Shown: piece after piece, positions 46,653 to 57,600 of the stretch
Layout of the letters: each line of letters starts with the position of its first letter
Numbering within the stretch: position 1 is the stretch's first letter
Source of the DNA: Ectocarpus siliculosus
Taxonomy: Eukaryota > Sar > Phaeophyceae > Ectocarpales > Ectocarpaceae
Direction: 5' to 3'
Assembly: GCA_000310025.1 (NCBI GenBank)
Contig: FN649733.1
Coordinates: 4,066,130 to 4,130,129 of the forward strand
DNA length: 64,000 bases
Translations under genes and position numbers: made by a program
Notes under the pieces: generated by a model
What the model was told of the DNA's origin: nothing
Seen by the model: only the letters and a program-made list of their open reading frames with translations
Databases searched by the model: none

Positions 46653-47267
46653 CGGGGGGTGAGAAAAGAAAGATAGGTGCCCATCACGTGCGATTGGACG
46701 AACCGTGTTCGTTCATGGTGTCGGAGTGCTGGGAGTCCGCCGGCCGAAACTCTGGGAAGGAATAATGGTCGCATGCCTGCAAACTGTATTTAGTTAGAGA
46801 CAACAGCTTCGCTTGATTACATGGGCTGCGGCCACTGCCAGAGCCATGCTGTCGAGATTTTTTTTGAAGTGTCAATACGAAAACACTGACTCGTCGACGC
46901 TAACATACGCACAAAACTAAGCACCTTCTTCCAACCAAAAACGCACTCTCGAAGGATTTCGCAACAAAAATCTCGACTGGGCCAGCAGTGACCTCCGCCT
47001 TCACCACTCGTTCCTCCTTTGTCGCAACACACCTGTGGCCTCATCTGCTGCTGCTGCTGCTGTTGCTGCTGTGCTAGCGGTGAGGAAGCTTGTCGCCCGC
47101 CTCGAGGAGCCAGGACTCCCCGCCCCCCTCCGGACGAGTCCTCCGCCATTGCCGAAACCGTGCCACCGCCGCTGCCGCTGCCGTTCTGCCAGGCCGGTCG
47201 AAGCGGGCGGCCTAGCGTTCCCGGCCGATGTGCCGCCGCCTCAGCCGGTACCTCTCTTCGTTGCTGC

Positions 47268-47314
<47 letters not shown>

Positions 47315-47404
47315 TCGTTGTCGTCGTTGTCGTTGCTCTTTCTGGTGTTGTTGTTGTTGTTGCTGGTGGTGGTGGTGTTGCTGGTGGTGTTGCTGCTGCT
47401 GTTG

Positions 47405-47442
<38 letters not shown>

Positions 47443-50371
47443 CAGAAACACCCTGCACCCGCCCAGGCGACGCGTTCGGCGCGGCCATCGGCACTGGTCT
47501 CGGCGTGTCCGGTTTTCTACCACTCGCTTGGCCGCCTAGCCGAAGAGGCCGCCCTGGCACCGAAAACGGCAATGGCATCAAACACGCTCCGGCGCCGGCC
47601 ACCGCTGGCGACGCGGATCGATGAGGCTCACGTTGCTGCTGCTGCTGCTGCTGAGACTGACTGCTTTGGTCCAGCGGGGCACGGCCTCGAGCCGCCGCGG
47701 CGTCGGCGTTGTCTGCTGAGCCGGACGATCGCGGAGGTCCCTGGCCGGTTGGTGCCATCTCCCTCGCAGGGACTGTATGTTCCTGGCGGGAGTTTTCTCT
47801 TCGCCGACCGCTGCCACCGCCCCCACCGGTACCGCTACCTGCGGATCTATCCTCGAAGCGGCTGTTGGGTGCAGGCCCCCTTTTCGCCAGCGTCCCCGCT
47901 GCTGGTCTCTTCTCTTCCCTGGCCCAGCCGAACCTTTGCCCGAGCTTCCCGATGGGCGAGCTGCCCTCATCGCTGACTCTTCTCCCCTGCGCACCCTGGT
48001 GACCGCTGGCTAACACCTCGGCGGCCTCCGCTCTCTGGCGCCACCTGCGAGTCTCTGCTTCAGCCGCTTCACGTCGCCCGACCTCTTCCGAGTGGACGAG
48101 CCGTAGTTCGTGCAGGGCCTTGTTCGCCTGGTGAAGTTCGCGATACACACGCTTCTTGCTATCGTTGCCTAACAACCACAGCAGCAGTCGCATGTATCTT
48201 GTCGTCGGCTACAATACAGCTAGTGCCTTGATGGAGTGGAATGCACGCTCTGTTTCGTAAATGGGACAGCAGTAGGTTAAAAAAGGAGAATCGTTTGAAA
48301 CGTTGAAGTGCGTAGAGTCTGCAGATACGAACCATCGGTGCACCCATCCTCTCTTCCGCTAGACACGAACGGGGTTGAGAGGCAACGCCGGTGCAAATCA
48401 CCGTTCCCTTCCTAGCGTTCATGCGTGTGCGTGCTCTTCTCAAGTAACACAGAGTAAAATACATAGGAAGCCTGTTCTGGTGGTACGTAAACGCATGGAG
48501 CGTACTTAGATTCCCAGCACCTGGTTCGCGGCAGAGCGGAAATGGTCAAGCTGAAACATGACCACATCGTTTGCCGCCTTCAACTGTGTCGACGGGTTCT
48601 GGACGCGGGAGGGGGGTACAGGAGGGGGACGAAAGGGGGTAAGGGGGGAGGAGAACATGTCATGCGGCCTGTGTCAAGCTTTGTATGGCAGAAGGGAGAG
48701 AGAGTTACGGCGTGCGTGTAAGGCACCGAATCGGTGCTACGGGAGTGATCTAGCTCATATTCCACTACATTAACTGTAGTAGTGAAGGATAGTTATGTAC
48801 CCATGAGCGGGAACAGATAGATAGATGCTGTTGGTGGTTTGGGGATGACATGTTCATGTCCCCAACACGAGATAGAGAAATATATACTTTGTTTAGTTTG
48901 CCTCATCGGGTGGCGATTCGTACTGCAAAGACTACAGCAAGGCTTCTTGGGTAGATACATGTCTAGCCTAACCAACGATAAGTACGACTTGTTCTCGAAT
49001 TTTATTGCGTCCCTCCAAAAAAGTAAAAACACGCACACACGCACGTCACCCAAACGAAACACTCCCGACCATATATTTGTTTTATGGCGTCCCCAAAACT
49101 GAAAATTAAAAAAATAACCATTAACTACATTAAACAACACTGCAGCAGAGAGAAATTAAATGTGGAGCCGGTGGCACTGCAATAGAGAGCAACAGACAGC
49201 AAAGCAGTAGGTCATCAATGAAAATTGGAGGGTGGTACCGAAAGTATGTACCCGGTAAATATAAAGGAAAAGCAACAACGGAAACGTCTCGGGGTCGGGG
49301 TACAGTTCCGGTTGGGAGCCCCTACAGTACAGCAGTACCTCAACCCGCGATTTGTAGAAAAACTCTCACGAACTGAACGTGCTACCCATCAACTTGTCTT
49401 CATGAACCCACTATATAGTAGTAGACGCATCATGCACACAACGACCAATTGTAAAAGTCAATAGTAAACTGACCATTCTAATGTGAAGACAACAACCGGT
49501 CACCGACAGACCTACGGCAGCAAGCCGTAATATGCCACCATATCGATGCTCCTTTGAAAAAGATGTCCCTATATGCTGTCTGGGAAATCGTAGACATACA
49601 GGTAGTTTCTGACGCTATGAATTCATTGCTTATCTGTCTCAGACTCGTTTCTATGATAGAGATGGATTCGTTGTGTAATATTAAGAAAAAAAAAAATAAT
49701 AATAATAAGAACTCCGTTCGTTTGTGTTGTACCTGCAGGTAGTCCCGCACCTCCGCGGGGGGGTTATCCAACACCGCAGCGCGTGCATTGAGGCCACAGT
49801 GCGGGCAGGTGGATGGTTGGTTCCCTCGACAGCACCCTGTGGCATGTTCCATGTTGCATGGAGGATATATATAGAGAGAGAGACAGAGAGGAGGAAATCA
49901 CCAGGAACGAAGGCAGGCCACGATACCTACAGGAGGGTACCGTAGTGCCTGTAGAGCACTGTTCCGAGGATGGTCATCAATCACGGCTACAAACCATTGC
50001 GGTGCTGCTACGGCGGTACCGTAGTTATCGCCGTCGTCATAGACTGGAGTCTCGACAATTTTTGGAAACGTTTGCCGGCTGAGGGGAGAGAGTGCTTCAC
50101 CATCAGGGAGGGCAGGGAGAGGGGGAGAGAGAGAGAGAGACAGCCGGCGACGATCCTTTTCAAAATTTGAAATGTTGTGTGTGCGGTCCTGTACGTATAG
50201 GCGTGAACGCGGGCAAGAGAAACGCGCACACACGTCACACATACCTATCTATACACAACCGAAGAGAAGGCAGAACTCACCGTGGCAGATAAAGTGCCCA
50301 CAGGACAACAAGAAGCCATTGGTACCGCTGGCGATCTGCGTAAGACAGCCATTGCAGATCGGGTTGAACAT
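46287..50371 (-). CDS. Zip3/RNF212/HEI10-like RING protein with coiled coil and polyQ tail
   Basis: Exon 50371-50281 starts MFNPICNGCLTQ and ends LLSCGHFICH at phase 1; exon 49836-49733 continues GCCRGNQPSTCPHCG and ends at phase 0. Together they form a complete C3HC4 RING that starts six residues from the N-terminus, as in the meiotic SUMO/ubiquitin ligases Zip3, RNF212 and HEI10, which mark crossover sites on synapsed chromosomes. Exon 48168-47033 adds a coiled coil (RVYRELHQANKALHELRL...) and long glutamine runs; exon 46574-46287 adds a Ser/Pro/Arg-rich tail ending NIFLYTVDKIGFC. This RING, coiled coil, basic Ser-rich tail order fits the family. At least one exon between 49733 and 48168 is missing, because the phases do not match. 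The join is inference; the last two exons could be a separate gene. Confidence 0.55.
46606..46653. repeat. GTT microsatellite
   Basis: About 16 GTT units on the plus strand. Located in the intron just upstream of the last exon of the RING-type gene (minus strand), where it reads (AAC)n; an open glutamine frame through it is not needed by the splice model. Confidence 0.9.
47033..48168 (-). CDS. Coiled-coil and polyglutamine exon
   Basis: Begins after a good acceptor (ctgctgtggttgttag), reads NDSKKRVYRELHQANKAL into about 60 residues of charged heptads, then Gly/Ser/Pro-rich disorder with four glutamine runs, two of them of about 15-17 residues and one with interspersed histidine. The donor CACAG/GTGTGT at 47033 follows the last Q run. 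The CTG tracts on the plus strand (about 47041, 47264, 47395, 47634) are the coding strand's CAG runs. Confidence 0.6.
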
Positions 50372-53300
50372 GCCGCAGGTCAGCTCCTTCTTTACATTCA
50401 GGATATCTAATGTAGCGATCGATGATGTGATGAAGCCTCTGCGGTGTCGATGTGCAATGGACTAACACCAGCCTTAACGATCAACCCGAAGGATTGCCTC
50501 TCCAGGCATGTATATATGAGCTTACTACTGTAGGTCAGTTCCCCGTGCCGTGGTGCTGCTCGGTGGAGTGTTAGAGCGGCCCCGCGGATCAGATGCATTC
50601 GTTTCTTCGCACCCTCACCCCCCCATCGTGTTGCTCGGAATTTGAACATTTGAAAATTGGGTCGTCTGTTGTTGGTTCAAATCACATTCAATTGAAATGC
50701 CGAGGAGGAGATCGCACACACCTCGCGTGTGAACGGAGGCAAGGACACCCCGCGTGAAGCAGATTGGAGAGATCATCGCCTACCTCTTCGAGTGGTACTT
50801 CTCTACATAAAAAATATATATATATTTTAGCGGACAAGTGTTGGTCCATCACCGACTCCTCTCTCTCTTGTACACACACGACGAGAGTAACCTACCTCCT
50901 CCGGGGTGGTTTTTCTTACCGGACCGTCTTCGTGTTGCTGCGTGTTAACTATGTCAGTGCTTGGGTGGCAGCAGTGTAGGCTTTCCTGTTTTGTGAACAC
51001 AGGGTTTTGTTTTTTCCAGAGTGCGCATGACCGCGCGTGTGCCCCTCGAATTTCTCCAGGCCTTGCCAAGCCGGTATGTTTTTTCGTGACGAAAACGACT
51101 GCCACTTTTCTACCAAATACTTTAGTAGTAGATGTTGTTTGCTAGAGAGGTCACTCATTTCCTGCCGCGTCTTCCCATGGTCGCATGCATATGTTCTATG
51201 CAAGAAATGATGCATCATGCAAGGCTGAGGGAAAAGACTGCACGGCACCACCAGACAAGCTGACCGAGAACCAACCGAAGAATAGCTCCACTGAAAGTAC
51301 TCGGTCGGTTGTTTTGATGCGTGCGGCGTTTTGGGCACACCAAAACACCCGTATAGTATGTAGATAGCAGCAGCCTCAGTGTTGTCGCGAGGGAATAACA
51401 CTGGTGGTGTGGCTTTTCAGCGTATTTTGCAGGAACAACGACCAACACTTCTACCCCCGCATCCCTTTTCGTCTTGCCTGCTCAACTTATCTTCTTCTCT
51501 TTCTGCCTTTTCCCACCCGTCGCCCAATTGCGTCTGTCTTACGCTTTCCCCCCCCGTCTCCGTCCGATTTCCTGTCTTATCCCCCGCTTTGCCCGTTTGA
51601 TTCATTCAGATCCGAGAGCATCATCGCGATCCGCAGTCATACGACACTGCCGGAGAGCAGTCGTGAGCATTGGTCGCACATCCACCCCTGGTTCAACCGC
51701 TTCAGCAACATTATCCATTTTTTGTGGCCGTGCCTCGTCCCGTGAGTCTCTCGCGTAAGCACAAGGAGAATCTCAAGCAAAAAAACTGCGTGTTGCTATG
51801 AAGTCACGTCGCACCACTATTTTGTGGAATCTACTCCCACCCCAATTGCACAGGCATCGACTCGGACTGTTGCCGTAAATTGCCCTTTAGTGCGTGCCTC
51901 CGACCCTCATCCTTCCTCCCTACAACGTACGTACTACGTGTACACCGCGCCGTTCTTCCTTCTTGCATATATCGCATACACGCGATCAAGGTTTCCAGAT
52001 ATCTAGAGACGATTCGTTCGCCAAAGCCCCGCCCCCTCCCCCTGCTGCTAACACACGACATTATCCTCTCGTTCCTTCCTGCGCGCTCACGATCGCAAAA
52101 AAAAACCTCCAAAATTGAGCCCATGACACATCAGGCGAGTTCTAATCAGCTAATCACATGAGTGTGTGGCGTGGTCGTCCCAAGACTCGGCAACGTGTTT
52201 TTCCTTGCTAAAGGTCGGTGCGTCCAGTTCCACTACTGTATTACAGAGAAAACATCTCCAGCACAACCACTTCAAAGGTGCAAGTCATCAGAGGCAGTGA
52301 GTAGCCGCGAGCAGGCAATTCCGAACAACAGATGGCGGCATCAATCTGAACAGAACATGCGACCAGTCAGATTGATCGACTACGCTGCCCGTGTCGAAAC
52401 CACCAAATCATGCAGATTTCAACAGCTGGCCGGCCAACAGGCACGCTCGCCTCCGTCCAAGAACCAACCCCACGGAAGAAGTCCAAATAAATGTATCGGT
52501 TATTGTCACAACGCCCCCAGCACGACTCTTGAAACCCAGCAAAATGAGGCCAGAAACCCGTTCGGTGCTATCCTACTGTACCACCCTGCATCCCATCCCA
52601 TGCCACCCGATCCGCTTCTTCCACCCGCGGCGATTGTCACAGCAGTCACAAGAGAGTAGCAGACGCAACCATACCCTTGCATACCATGTTGCTAAGCCCA
52701 GTTTCTTGATACCACTGCAGCACTCGTCCGTCGAACCAAAACAGCGCCTGGCGTGCCACAGGTCGTCCCGCCCAGTCAAGTCACTAGAGCCAGCATCGAC
52801 ACGATAGGTGCAACTGAAGCGCGCGGTGCTCGCCTTTCAACTGATTCCGCGTGAACGGATGTGATTGGGTAGTCGTCGTCCGCCGAACTAGGCGGGTCAT
52901 CCAACCCACCTTACCGCCAATACATGTGATCGGCCACGTCTCATCGCTAAAACGAGTTGCTCATCGGCTCGTCACATCAACCACCGGACAGACCCGTCCG
53001 AAGGAACCAAACATCAACCAAGACTATCTGGAGGTCCTTCGCATGGCACCAGTCACACCACCGAGCCGGCCTACCATCGATAGGACAGTCAGGTCTTGGA
53101 ACGGACCATAGAATGAATGGACCCAACAATCTGGGCCGACAATCCTACCATGACACTCCATGTCGAACTCAACTGTGATGGTACCCGGTAACCCGCCTAA
53201 CCCATATTGAAAGGATCATATGCAAAGGATTGACTGTCCCCGAAACGCTTGGCGCCGAAACGACTTTCCAGCCATATCACACCAATCGGTCCATGTGGTA

Positions 53301-53571
53301 GATCATTCAAACCATATCATGGGCCTACCACATATCACCGATATCGAAATCTCAGCAAAAGAACCAATCCAATAGACGTACGAGCAGGAGTGCCTCTCCC
53401 GTGACTTGGGCTTGCTCTGCTGGTGCTTTCATTTCGGACGACAATCAACATCGGCTATTAGCTATCCCTCTACCTTGCATCATCAATCCGAGCCGATCGA
53501 CCCACACCACGCCATCGAGCCATCCACAACCGGAGACTCAATCCAAGCAAGCACTATGCTACCACCACTGC
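50372..53571. other. Intergenic between two minus-strand genes
   Basis: 3.2 kb with no supported gene. 51440-51620 is C/T-rich. 52150-53400 differs in texture, rich in CCA/ACC steps with low strand symmetry, and may be an old repeat. A short plus-strand frame ending VKQIGEIIAYLFEWYFST near 50813 looks protein-like but has no upstream context. Confidence 0.35.
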
Positions 53572-53796
53572 TCAGTCCACCTCCATAGTTGCCACTTGGA
53601 CGGATGGCGTTTTCGTCTCGAAGGCTTCTACGGGCATGGCGTCGAAGTCCGGGGGGAGGTCATCGTCCCCAATGGAGCCGACACCGTTGGAGACGGGCAT
53701 GGGTGCTGGGCCATCATCTGCTTCTCCAACAATCACGAATCCGTGTGCTCCACCCTTCACGACAGACGCGGTCACAAGACATAACACATGCACACA

Positions 53797-53847
<51 letters not shown>

Positions 53848-54605
53848 GAGAGGAAGGTGATCACAGCAGAAACCACTCCAAAAGGTTGTGGTTGTTGTCT
53901 TTACATCAAACACCGTTCCGATCTCTCCTCACTACACTACCTTCTACTATCCGTAATGGTCCAACTGACTCGACCGCCTTCCGCGGTCACTGGCCAACGA
54001 CCGAAAAAGACTTACGCAGGAAAAAAACCAACAGCCAAACCACGTGTGCCATTTTCATTGTTCTTAATGCAACACAACTAATCAATCTCCTCTATCAATA
54101 GAAAAGGGTATATTCATTGGTACAATAATGAATTCGCGTTTCGTGTGGTCTGTGCATCCATCGAGGGATAAGGGAGCACGCAGTGCGGGTGAGGCACCGT
54201 TGAAAATGGAAGCAGATAAAACACCAATAAACAACGATTTCCACCGTTTACGTCTCAACAAATTGGTTTTCTTTCCACGCACAGAGACAGCGACGAGACA
54301 ACAACGTGCAAGACAGGGCTGAAGCCGTTTGGATACATTACTCAACGCGAATCTATTTCAGCTAGTACCTCTTCCGTAGCCTTGTTGTATGTAGTATAGC
54401 TACACAAACACAAAGCATCCACGCTATGATTTATTTCTCCCCAAACCAAAAAACTGCAACCCACCCACCCCTCCTCAAAACACTCCTCGGTATTTCATAC
54501 CTGTTCTGCCCCCGGTTGCACCTCAGCCGGCGTAGGATGCTTCTTCTCCGGCTCCTTCGTGACGGCAGGTGCTTCTTCTACGCTTGGTTTCCCGAACACT
54601 CCCAT
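53572..54605 (-). CDS. C-terminal tail exons of the U2AF large subunit
   Basis: Exon 54605-54501 reads MGVFGKPSVEEAPAVTKEPE and on to VQPGAEQ; exon 53754-53572 reads GGAHGFVIVGEADDGPAPMP and ends QVATMEVD with a stop. Both introns are phase 0 and match the phase-0 end of the UHM exon at 55575. Human U2AF65 ends a few residues after the UHM, so these exons give an acidic extension. They could instead be a small separate gene starting at the Met. Confidence 0.6.
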
Positions 54606-57600
54606 CTGGAAGCAAACAGCAAGCACAAGGCAACGTGGAAAGACAAGCAAGGTTAAGTACGCTCATCGCATTCTCTAGCATGCAAGAATCGGGCCACCAA
54701 GACATGAAAATGTACAGTACGTATGATAGGCGGCAGAACCCGTAAAGAAAAACAAGGGGGGTGGAAAAAGGGAAAAAACATGCACTCGAGCGACCAAATG
54801 TGAATGTCTAACCGACGGGCCGGACACCATGTTACTGTTGTCGTCACAATTAAGACAGCAGTTCCGACCAATGACTCTGCTCAGTACCTTCTAACACCCG
54901 TACTGGTCCAAGTGACGCGGACACCTTGCGTGGTCACAGGCCAATTACCCCTAAAAGGTGGTACACATTTCGAAATATCAAAAAAAGAAAATACGTGGCC
55001 CCAGAGAGGAAATGGTCACAGGTCAATTACCCCTAAAAAAAGCTGGTACAATCTCAAAAAAAGAAAATCGCCACACACGAAAGGACGAGGGGAGAAAACG
55101 AAAGTGTCATGCACACCACATGTCCTTGTGGGTAGCCGGTCATGCAATACACATGGACAACAATTGGCCACACGACCCAGGTCGTGACATAGACATGCAG
55201 GCATGCACGTGTGTAAAACGTACGTAGGCTGGCTAAGGTGACTACGAGCGCGAGAGACATCATGGCACAAACATAGGACAAGAACGGCCGATATCGCCCA
55301 ATATCGCGTACCACAATGCACACCTGAAAAAATAAACCAAACAAGAAGCGCGGCTTCCATGGGCCGTGTCGACGACTTTGCTTCCCTGCCGAAAAAAAAA
55401 AATCGAACTTGTATCACCCAAAAATACACAAACATCGAACAAGAACCAACAGCCAAAAGACAGGGAGCGAAAACTCGCCGAACTCCCCCCAGCCAGTATC
55501 TGTATCTAAAGGCATTCGTATCACGAGGTAGTTGGCGATAGCGACAGAACTTGCATTAAATCCATACTCTGTACCTGGAAAAGATCCAGCGGGTAATAGG
55601 TGGCCTTGACGGCCTTCCCGCCGAACTTCCTCCCCGCCAGAGCGTTCCTGCCCTTGGTAGCCCCTGCGACGTCCTCGAACTCCACGAAGATCTCACCCAG
55701 GCCAAGCACTTCCTTGCCATCCTCGGGCCTAGGGACCTCGGCGCTCCTGCGGTGAGGGGTAGATACAGTTGTCAAACGTAGATACAGCTGTCAAGCGTTT
55801 CGGGTTTGTTCCGCTTGTTGTTCGCTTGTTGGCTGTCGCGTCTTCGCATTAAAGCTCTTTCCGGTCTGCTCAGCAGCCTGCCTCTTGTTGTTTGTTTATT
55901 GTTATCTTCGCTCATAGACAGCAGTAGTGCCTGATTCAAGTTGTACAACCGGTGTTTGCTTCTGTCAACGTCCCTCGTGTCAACACGCAGCGCCATTTCT
56001 CTGGCGACAACGTATCGTGTTAGCGGAGGATTGAAAGCAAGACGTGGAGCAGCTCCGGGAGGAAGAAGAGCTCCTGCTGTTGAAGAAGCCAGCCGTCGCT
56101 GAGGTTTCACTCTCAGGTGCGTGCACGTGTTGCCGTCTTGCTTTCAAATTGTAACAACCCTCAGATCAAACAAGACAGGGGGGTGAGTAGCAGGAGCTCG
56201 AGCTGGCGCTGCTTGTGAGGGCTCAAACAGGAGTGGGTGGTTGGTTCATCCTTCATTCTTTGAACTTCTTTGAATTTCTTATGCCCTGGCGGGCATCTTC
56301 CGTACAGCAGTAGTTCAAGGGTTTTCGACGGCTGACACCACCACACTTTTTGTAGATAATTTACAAGCAGTCCAAGTGCATGAGAGCCCGTGTGTCGACG
56401 CGCGAATGCATGAATGCATGACATATTTAGTATAGAAAACCGGTCTGCCCAGTAAGTTCTACATAACATCCGTGGCCAAGACCAACTGCCCACAAGAGGA
56501 ATGTTGTACAAAAAAAAAAAAAACTAGCACTTTGAGTCGTTTCGAGTATTTGTTGTGTTGTGTGCATGTTGGACAAAAAAGAAGTGGGCACAGCGCTCCT
56601 TCCCGTGTTGTACATACCTTTTCGGGTTATTCGGTACCATGTGGTTTTCATGTTGGGCAAAGGATAAAACAGTATGCTTAGTACAATACATTTCGCCAAG
56701 GGAAAACCTACTCGATCCGTTGCGATGTACAGCATGAACGCGACGCAAAAAAAAAAAACCGCCGGTGTCTTGAGGCCAACACTGGGTGGTACAGCATCGA
56801 TACAGCATCGAGACGATGTGGCTGGGTAGACATTATCCTATCTGTTCTGGTCTGGTCTGATCTCGTCTTATCTGATTGGCTACTTGGCTGATTGGACTTA
56901 CTTGACCTTGCCGTACTGCTCGCACTCCTCGACGACGTCACCCTTGATCTCCGCGTACTCGGTATCGTCCGCAAGCTCCTGGTCAATGCAACGGACAGCC
57001 CATCCATAACGACGGCGACGACGATCGTGACGTCGAGCGTATGCGTACCACAAACAAGAACAAGAACGAGTACAGTATACATACTCCTATAGACAGCCAG
57101 CAGTGCACACTAGTGAGTGCACAGCCAAAACATAGCACAGCATAGCACAGCACAGCACAGCACAGCACAGCACAAAAACAACCTCCCATTCGCAGAACAA
57201 AGAAAATGTTCCGTGTACTATTGTTGGACAACAAGTCTTCCCATAATCATCTTTATCCACCAAGCAGTGGGCCTGTGTTTCTTGAGGAACAACTTTGCCG
57301 CAGATAGAAACCAACATACGTCATGAAGGCAAAACAAAATACAGCAAATATTCTGAGAAGGTTCGACAATAATCGCTACACCACCTGCACCCAAGTGACT
57401 TTCGGCACTCCGACCTTCAGTACACCCAGCAGACACACGTTCGGTGCCAACAAAAAGTAACGTAAATTATCCTCTCCAACGAAAGACACAACGGAACACA
57501 AAACGAACGCCCTCGTACCGGCAACGCACGTAGAGAGTAGACGGGAGAGGGACAGACTTCCACGAGACAGTCACCTCCACACACCCTTTTTTTACTTTTT

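Noticed and set aside
47019-47976. Plus-strand poly-Cys, poly-Ala and poly-Leu open frames
   Set aside because: They are opposite-strand readings of the CAG-coded glutamine runs of the minus-strand exon.
50740-50813. Short plus-strand C-terminus-like frame (VKQIGEIIAYLFEWYFST)
   Set aside because: An in-frame stop lies shortly upstream and no acceptor or partner exon could be found.
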